DNA of 40,329 bases, taken from positions 1-40,329 of the IMG/VR virus record IMGVR_UViG_3300049215_000026; one strand, written 5' to 3'. Source of the stretch: a virus. Positions 36,187 to 40,329 of this stretch are shown in pieces (within the stretch, counting starts at the first letter, position 1; each line of letters starts with the position of its first letter). A program made the translations under genes and the position numbers. The notes under the pieces were generated by a model that worked only from the letters and a program-made list of their open reading frames with translations, made no database searches and was not told the origin of the DNA.

Positions 36187-36984
36187 CTACTCCGCGTATG
36201 CGAATTTCTTCCCGCCAACCGACTGCCGGTTCGGGCGCTTCAGGCACATTTCAATGACCGCGCTCTTTGCCACCGCATATGCGCGCGCGGCGGCTGATGC
36301 GCTTTCGTATGTTTGGCCGTCAGTCAGGCAAACCACTCGCCGGGCATTGGTCAGAGGGCCGCGCGCACTCCGTCCAAGGACATCGCGCCCATTCAGCGAC
36401 GCCTGCTCCTGCTTTCGCTCTGTTTTCCGTCTTCGCTGTGCGCCAGTTTCGTCAAGGCTCAGGATCAGAGCCTCGCGCTCCGCAACAGGCATCTCGTGTT
36501 CGCTGAACACGAAGTGCCGTCCCTCCACCTTGGAGCCGGCTACATTGCACGCACGAGAAATCGTACCCACAGCGTATCCAAGCACATCAGCGGCTCCCGA
36601 CACGCTGTCAAACATTTCGCCCGTTTCGAGGCAAAGAACCCGCTTTGATCCCGCCAGCCGCCCAAAATACGCAACAAAGCCGGGGAACACGTTGTATGCC
36701 GGCTTATGCAGGCTGATCAGGCGTCTTTCCTCGCACATCGCCTCCCTGCGAGTGGCGAACGTCGCCAGCACAGACCACTCAAATGCATCCTCGCCGAACT
36801 TCACGATGGCTCCGTGAAATTTCGGGCATGAATGCTTCCCGAGGATTGCGTCCCTCACATGCTGGCGCCATCGCGCTTTCGGCACACGCATGGTGGTGCC
36901 GATATACAGGTCTCCCGTCAACTTGTTGCGGGCTTGGTAGACGCAGGCGGTTCTGATTTTCATGCCCGGCATTATAGCCGGCAT
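36187..36984 (-). CDS. free-standing GIY-YIG homing endonuclease with IENR/NUMOD1-like repeats
   Basis: The catalytic domain is residues about 12-95: CVYQARNKLTGDLYIGTT gives the VY...YIG pair, RVPKARWRQHVRDAILGKHS the Arg helix and CEERRLISLHKPAYN the Glu. Two IENR-type DNA-binding repeats follow: KRVLCLETGEMFDSVSGAAD and RRVVCLTDGQTYESASAAAR. It is inserted between the 397-residue tail gene and the zinc-ribbon gene in the same orientation. Start is 36984 or 36963; neither has a strong ribosome site. A selfish element, not a virion part. Confidence 0.85.
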   Translation of the reverse strand: MPAIMPGMKIRTACVYQARNKLTGDLYIGTTMRVPKARWRQHVRDAILGKHSCPKFHGAIVKFGEDAFEWSVLATFATRREAMCEERRLISLHKPAYNVFPGFVAYFGRLAGSKRVLCLETGEMFDSVSGAADVLGYAVGTISRACNVAGSKVEGRHFVFSEHEMPVAEREALILSLDETGAQRRRKTERKQEQASLNGRDVLGRSARGPLTNARRVVCLTDGQTYESASAAARAYAVAKSAVIEMCLKRPNRQSVGGKKFAYAE

Positions 36985-37001
36985 CTATCACAAAGTCCCG
37001 T

Positions 37002-38195
37002 CTAAGGCCGCCAATACCCCGATAATTCGGGGATGATCTGCGTCGTCACGCGCTCGGTGTCGGCGTTCGACGCCTCAAGCCACTTCTTGTCGGAATAGAC
37101 GGCCAGAGCCTCCGCCTTCGCCGTATTCCACTTCATGGCATAGTTCGCCGCACCAGCCGCGACGAACGCTTCCAGAAACCTGGGCGGCAACTGGATCGTC
37201 TCCGTCCCCTGCCCCGACACGTCCTGGATCTGCGTCGTGCAGTCCATGTAGAGGACATACGGGCCGTTCTGGTCAGGGACCTCCCACAGCGTGATCGTCG
37301 GATTGATCAGCCGGTCGACCCAGTATGTCGTGGGGAAGCCCTGAGCGAGCTTGTTCGGCTGGGCCGCATAGTCGCCACGGCTGATCGGCGCCATGATGCG
37401 GTCGGTGTAGGCCGCCGTCGTGCTGGTGCTCGACCCGGAGATTTGCGTATCGCCGTCGTTCTCCGAAGCGGTCGCCGTCGAGCCCGCCGTCTGCTCCGAT
37501 GTGATGGTGAAGCTGTTCGCGTCGACAATGGTCGCGATGGTGTAGGTGCCAGTCAGCGTGATGCCGCCGACATCGGTTGCCACTTCAACCTCGAAGGACT
37601 GCCCTGCCAGGTAGCCGTGCGCGGTCAGGAGCACGTTGACGGAGGTCGACGAGGCCGTGGTGGTGAACACCGGCACTGCACCGCCCGTGGCACTGCTGGT
37701 GGCGTTGCTGGCCGCCGTGAACGTGTAGGTGTTGGCGGAGGGAACTGAGGCGATCTGGTAGATGCCGGAGAGGATCAGCCCGCCCACCGCAACCGGCACA
37801 ATGATGTTGACGAAGCCGTTGGCGGCATAGCCGTGGTTCGCCTGCGTCGCCGTGATGGTCGCCGTGGAAATGGTGGTGGCGAAGTTCGGGGTTACGTCCA
37901 CCGCCCCCTGCATCGAGTATTGCCGCAGGTAGACGCTATCGGGCAAGACATCGATGGTGTAGGCGGGGAGATCGTAGGTGGCGACGCCTTGCGAGAGGAT
38001 TTGCGTGAACGTCTGGACGGTCCAGAGGTTGACGCCAAGGTTCGACCACGATTGCAGAACGAAGTTCATGGTGCGCTGGCAGGAGAGAAGGTGCTCGACC
38101 GTCACCTCCGAGCCGCGAATGTCGCAGCGCTCCATGATCTCGGTGGCGAGTTCGCTGGTGCGAGGATTGAAAGCGTAGGTGCCTGAGACAGCCAT
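37002..38195 (-). CDS. tail protein with two beta modules, 397 aa
   Basis: GGAG precedes ATG 38195. The ends, MAVSGTYAFNPRTSELATEI...LLSCQRTMNFVLQSWSNLGV and APISRGDYAAQPNKLAQGFP TTYWVDRLINPTITLWEVPD, match a podovirus tail/adaptor family in which these parts are normally contiguous with a short link. Between them (about 105-245) sit two related modules, ATITATQANHGYAANGFVNI and SVNVLLTAHGYLAGQSFEVE, also found in the 668-residue protein. The insert looks acquired. Confidence 0.75.
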   Translation of the reverse strand: MAVSGTYAFNPRTSELATEIMERCDIRGSEVTVEHLLSCQRTMNFVLQSWSNLGVNLWTVQTFTQILSQGVATYDLPAYTIDVLPDSVYLRQYSMQGAVDVTPNFATTISTATITATQANHGYAANGFVNIIVPVAVGGLILSGIYQIASVPSANTYTFTAASNATSSATGGAVPVFTTTASSTSVNVLLTAHGYLAGQSFEVEVATDVGGITLTGTYTIATIVDANSFTITSEQTAGSTATASENDGDTQISGSSTSTTAAYTDRIMAPISRGDYAAQPNKLAQGFPTTYWVDRLINPTITLWEVPDQNGPYVLYMDCTTQIQDVSGQGTETIQLPPRFLEAFVAAGAANYAMKWNTAKAEALAVYSDKKWLEASNADTERVTTQIIPELSGYWRP

Positions 38196-38222
38196 CTCGC
38201 ACTCCAAATGGAAACGGCGGGG

Positions 38223-38450
38223 TTAGTCCCCGCCGTCCACTGCGATGTCTGGATACTTCGACTTCACCTTGCGCTTGATGGTGGCAAGCTCGTCGGATGA
38301 AGCGTGCTGAGCCCCACGGGCCAGCGCATTCCGGGCGTGTGACTTGTCGGGTATCGGATAGCGCTCGCCCGAGAGCGCGAAATCCTTCGCTGGCAGATCG
38401 TGCCGCTCTGCAGCCGTCAGCCTGCCCCCGCGAGCGTATTTGCCGTCAGG
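38223..38450 (-). CDS. DUF6582-like segment lacking a start codon, in frame after an amber stop
   Basis: Reading on from the TAG (38453-38451) of the upstream gene, the same frame is open for 75 codons to TAA. It gives PDGKYARGGRLTAAERHDLP, AKDFALSGERYPIPDKSHAR, NALARGAQHASSDELATIKR, KVKSKYPDIAV. This matches the DUF6582 pattern (RLTAxxRxxLPxxxFALPGxRxYPIxDxxHARNALAR). No ATG, GTG or TTG exists before the domain (the first is near its end), only CTG at codon 11. Amber readthrough, CTG initiation or a mutated stop are the possibilities. Confidence 0.55.
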   Translation of the reverse strand, partial: PDGKYARGGRLTAAERHDLPAKDFALSGERYPIPDKSHARNALARGAQHASSDELATIKRKVKSKYPDIAVDGGD

Positions 38451-38732
38451 CTAGTCGCACTCGTTGCCCTTCTCGGGCGCCTTGTTCATCTCGTGCGCGG
38501 CCGAGAAGGCGGACCCGCCGCGCTTCATGGCCGGGCGGGGACCGCGCGGGGCGCGATCGAGGCGCGGGGCCGGAGCCTTGCCGGCAGCGATGCCGCCGGT
38601 CTTGAGCTTGCCGCCCTTCTTGAAGCCGTCGTCGCCCTTGCCGGCTTCCGACATGACCCCGCCGAGGTCGGGACCCTTCTTCACCATTCCGCCGTCAGCG
38701 TACTTTTTCATTCCACGATGGCGCGCAGCCAT
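38451..38732 (-). CDS. small basic Gly/Lys-rich virion-region protein, 93 aa
   Basis: AAGGAAG precedes ATG 38732. The protein MAARHRGMKKYADGGMVKKG, then KGGKLKTGGIAAGKAPAPRL and PAMKRGGSAFSAAHEMNKAP, is a disordered, basic protein typical of a small phage gene upstream of tail genes. It ends with TAG, after which a DUF6582-like sequence continues in the same frame. In the readthrough product the basic tail would be fused to that domain. Confidence 0.65.
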   Translation of the reverse strand: MAARHRGMKKYADGGMVKKGPDLGGVMSEAGKGDDGFKKGGKLKTGGIAAGKAPAPRLDRAPRGPRPAMKRGGSAFSAAHEMNKAPEKGNECD

Positions 38733-38775
38733 GGTAGTCTTCCTTCTCAGGTTGTCCGGGCTAAGCCCTGGTCGT

Positions 38776-38799
38776 GGCCGAACACCTCGGCCGGGTTTT
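38776..38799 (+). other. terminator-like hairpin upstream of the plus-strand gene
   Basis: GGCCGA (38776-38781), loop ACACC, TCGGCC (38787-38792), then GGGTTTT (38793-38799) resembles a weak intrinsic terminator for the plus strand. A second stem, GGGCT/AGCCC, lies just upstream. Since a plus-strand gene starts 31 nt later, the pair may be an attenuator in its leader. The same DNA is also the 5' region of the minus-strand gene at 38732. Confidence 0.4.
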
Positions 38800-38829
38800 C
38801 CCCTGGACGGGAAACGGAGGCTCCTCCCG

Positions 38830-39021
38830 ATGATCGATGTGGACCTTGACCGCCTCGTCCTTGATGGACGGGCATACAAGACCCTCTCCCAGTTCTTTGC
38901 CGCCCTGTATGACCTGCAGGGCGAGACAGTTGCCGTCATCAAGGCAACCGCAGACGGGGTCATCATTTCGGAGATTGGGTCGTCCCGAACGGATAGTTCG
39001 ACCCCGCCACGACGGGCGTAA
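38830..39021 (+). CDS. plus-strand small protein, 63 aa
   Basis: ATG 38830 has GGAGG nine nt upstream. The product MIDVDLDRLVLDGRAYKTLS QFFAALYDLQGETVAVIKAT ADGVIISEIGSS has a compact alpha/beta composition with no membrane segment. It overlaps antisense the 3' end of the 138-residue gene by 59 nt. Its orientation against the whole virion operon suggests separate control. No family recognised; coding is supported by codon use and the site. Confidence 0.55.
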   Translation: MIDVDLDRLVLDGRAYKTLSQFFAALYDLQGETVAVIKATADGVIISEIGSSRTDSSTPPRRA

Positions 39022-39379
39022 CGTGGTACTCGCCGAGCTGGTCAGCGGGGATGCGCGAGAACAGCACGAACGGCTTGCCAGCGTTCGATGCATCCCGATC
39101 GGTGACGATCATCGAGATTGCCGTCAGCGCGGCGTCCTGTGCCGGCAGGCCGATCCAGAGATACCAGTAGGGGAGGACGGAGCGGATTTCCTGCTGGTAG
39201 GTCTGTCCGGTGTCGGCATCGGTGACGGTCTGTGTGCCGGCGACGGTGTAGACCTGCAGCGGGACCGGGTCGGACGACGTGAGGCAGAGGGAGCGGTTCC
39301 AGCCTTCCTCGCCATGAAAGCGCGGGACGGCGGCGATTGCCGAAGCTTCGTCGGCGAAGCGGAGCAGGTGGTCAATCAT
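38963..39379 (-). CDS. virion-region protein, 138 aa
   Basis: Begins MIDHLLRFADEASAIAAVPR FHG and contains VYTVAGTQTVTDADTGQTYQ, PYWYLWIGLPAQ and SRIPADQLGEYHVTPVVAGS NYPFG. Composition is beta-rich; it overlaps the upstream LamG-like gene by ATGA. Located among structural genes, it is probably a minor tail or capsid protein. No firm family. Confidence 0.55.
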   Translation of the reverse strand: MIDHLLRFADEASAIAAVPRFHGEEGWNRSLCLTSSDPVPLQVYTVAGTQTVTDADTGQTYQQEIRSVLPYWYLWIGLPAQDAALTAISMIVTDRDASNAGKPFVLFSRIPADQLGEYHVTPVVAGSNYPFGTTQSPK

Positions 39380-40329
39380 GTCGTGCCCGCGATGAGGCCG
39401 GCATTGGGGATGCGGGTCGAGGCCCAGACAGCGAGGTCAGTGATGTAGCCGTTCAGCGGGTTGGAGCTGGAGTTGTTGCAGCCGATGTGGATGGCATTGA
39501 TGCCGGTCGGCAGGGCTGACGAACCAGTGGTCACCGCCGCGCCATTGAGCGAAGACGCCTGATCCGATGCCGCTATTCCTGCTGCAGCCTTGTATGTGCT
39601 CCCGGTTGTAAGCGCGACGCCGGAAGCCGGCCACACGCCGAGACCAGCATAGTTGCCCGCCGCGTTTTTGACTGCTCCCGCACGATTGCTGGTCGTGCCG
39701 TCGTCTATGGAGAGGATGGTTTCGTTCGTCGCTCCAACTGCGCCTGGGATGAATGCGACATAGGCAGAGAAAGCGCCGAACGTCGGCACCCTCGTCACCG
39801 TCACCACATCCGCCGCGCGCGTCGCCGCTGCGTTGGTCGTGCGGATCGGGGAGGTCGCGAATGCGCCGAGTTCAAGCTGGGGCCAGCCGATGCGGATCGT
39901 GAAGTTCACCGACGACGTGTTGTTGCAGGTGAACACCAGAAGCGGCTGCAGGAATGCCGTCGACGCACCGCCTGCGAGCGTCGGGACATACGATGACCGA
40001 ACAAGCGAAGATGTCAGCGATCCACTGAGGTCGGGCCCCGTGTTACTCGCGACAGGGCCGCCACCGCTGTCGCGTTCCGCCGCGCGCCACTTGATGGTGG
40101 TGATGTTCGTCAGGTTTCCGCCGACGATTGCCAGAAACCCACTTAGCGCCCACGTCTGTCCAGTCAACGCGGCGATTGCCGTTGACGTGTCGAACGCAAT
40201 CTGGAAGCTCGTGCTCGACGTGGTGCCAGAATATTGGAGATCGATATAGTCGATGGCACCATTTGTCGTGCCGACGCCAATGACTGACCGCGTAAGCCCG
40301 GCGGTGGTATCCGTCCAATTCGTCGGCAT
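39376..40329 (-). CDS. LamG/concanavalin-like virion protein, N-terminus cut by window edge
   Basis: Three hundred and seventeen residues are visible. The segment WPQLELGAFATSPIRTTNAA followed by ATRAADVVTV is the hallmark of phage fibre or decoration proteins with a jelly-roll/LamG domain (QLExGxxATSxI...TRAAD). A second beta sandwich follows (FSAYVAFIPGAVGATNETIL, GINAIHIGCNNSSSNPLNGY ITDLAVW). The first visible codon is ATG at the last base of the window, but the opening NWTDTTAGLTRSVIG reads like mid-protein, so the true start is likely outside. Confidence 0.7.
   Translation of the reverse strand: MPTNWTDTTAGLTRSVIGVGTTNGAIDYIDLQYSGTTSSTSFQIAFDTSTAIAALTGQTWALSGFLAIVGGNLTNITTIKWRAAERDSGGGPVASNTGPDLSGSLTSSLVRSSYVPTLAGGASTAFLQPLLVFTCNNTSSVNFTIRIGWPQLELGAFATSPIRTTNAAATRAADVVTVTRVPTFGAFSAYVAFIPGAVGATNETILSIDDGTTSNRAGAVKNAAGNYAGLGVWPASGVALTTGSTYKAAAGIAASDQASSLNGAAVTTGSSALPTGINAIHIGCNNSSSNPLNGYITDLAVWASTRIPNAGLIAGTT

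Noticed and set aside
38464-38829. Plus-strand open frame upstream of the 63-aa gene
   Set aside because: The upstream part is antisense to the basic 93-aa gene with biased Pro/Arg/Ser composition; only the part from 38830 has a ribosome site and protein-like sequence.
18105-40329. Diversity-generating retroelement for the fibre paralogs
   Set aside because: No reverse transcriptase gene or template/variable repeat pair was seen anywhere in the window.

Overview
The window is most of a temperate, tailed bacteriophage or prophage genome with high GC content. The host is probably an alphaproteobacterium, most likely Rhizobiales/Hyphomicrobiales. This rests on the CTTGAC-type promoters, an AlpA-like protein next to the tyrosine integrase in the style of rhizobial prophages, a Gp157-family protein, and a virion gene set familiar from podovirus-like rhizobial prophages. 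No plasmid, CRISPR array or insertion sequence is visible. The right edge cuts a virion gene at its first visible codon, so terminase, portal and major capsid genes are expected beyond position 40329. The left edge (1-230) is visibly more AT-rich than the rest.

Left arm (275-10418, mostly plus strand). A leftward 70-residue repressor-like protein and a rightward XRE protein flank the control region. Two promoters share the same layout: the 12-mer CATCTCCTGAAC, then TTGnC, 17 bp, then CACATT. The leftward one appears to make a leaderless repressor message. The rightward one reads into about 28 small, tightly overlapping early genes. These include an HNH nuclease, a Gp157-family protein, an SSB-like protein with a DDIPF tail, a winged-helix regulator, an excisionase-like protein and a tyrosine integrase. 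Just downstream lies a recognisable attP: the 3' half of a tRNA-Arg flanked by two pairs of CTGTGGGCGT repeats.

Middle (10435-15739, minus strand). Converging on the early operon is a leftward operon. It encodes a small Cys protein, a miniature ExbB/TolQ-like membrane protein, an ExbD/TolR-like protein with an unusual periplasmic beta domain, three small membrane or secreted proteins, an acyltransferase-like protein, a metallophosphoesterase and a dNMP kinase. An irregular CCA-ending tRNA-Gly-like gene overlaps the acyltransferase-like ORF. The ExbB/ExbD-like pair is the best candidate for an undescribed system.

Lysis (15930-18097, minus). An XhlA-like coiled-coil/TM protein, two small membrane proteins (holin candidates) and a GH19 endolysin with a C-terminal membrane anchor. 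The gaps are rich in perfect hairpins.

Virion genes (18105-40329, minus). In order: a beta-helix tailspike, an 854-residue protein with M15-like and tail-lysozyme domains, two paralogous glycine-rich fibre proteins, two large internal virion proteins, a GNAT acetyltransferase, a GmhA-like SIS isomerase, a peptidoglycan-binding-domain protein, a 668-residue and a 397-residue tail protein sharing beta modules, an adaptor, a zinc-ribbon protein, a GIY-YIG endonuclease and an amber-split gene pair. Several plus-strand islands interrupt this operon: an HNH endonuclease with a 2-TM protein, a 63-residue protein, and a promoter-like site with a short ORF.
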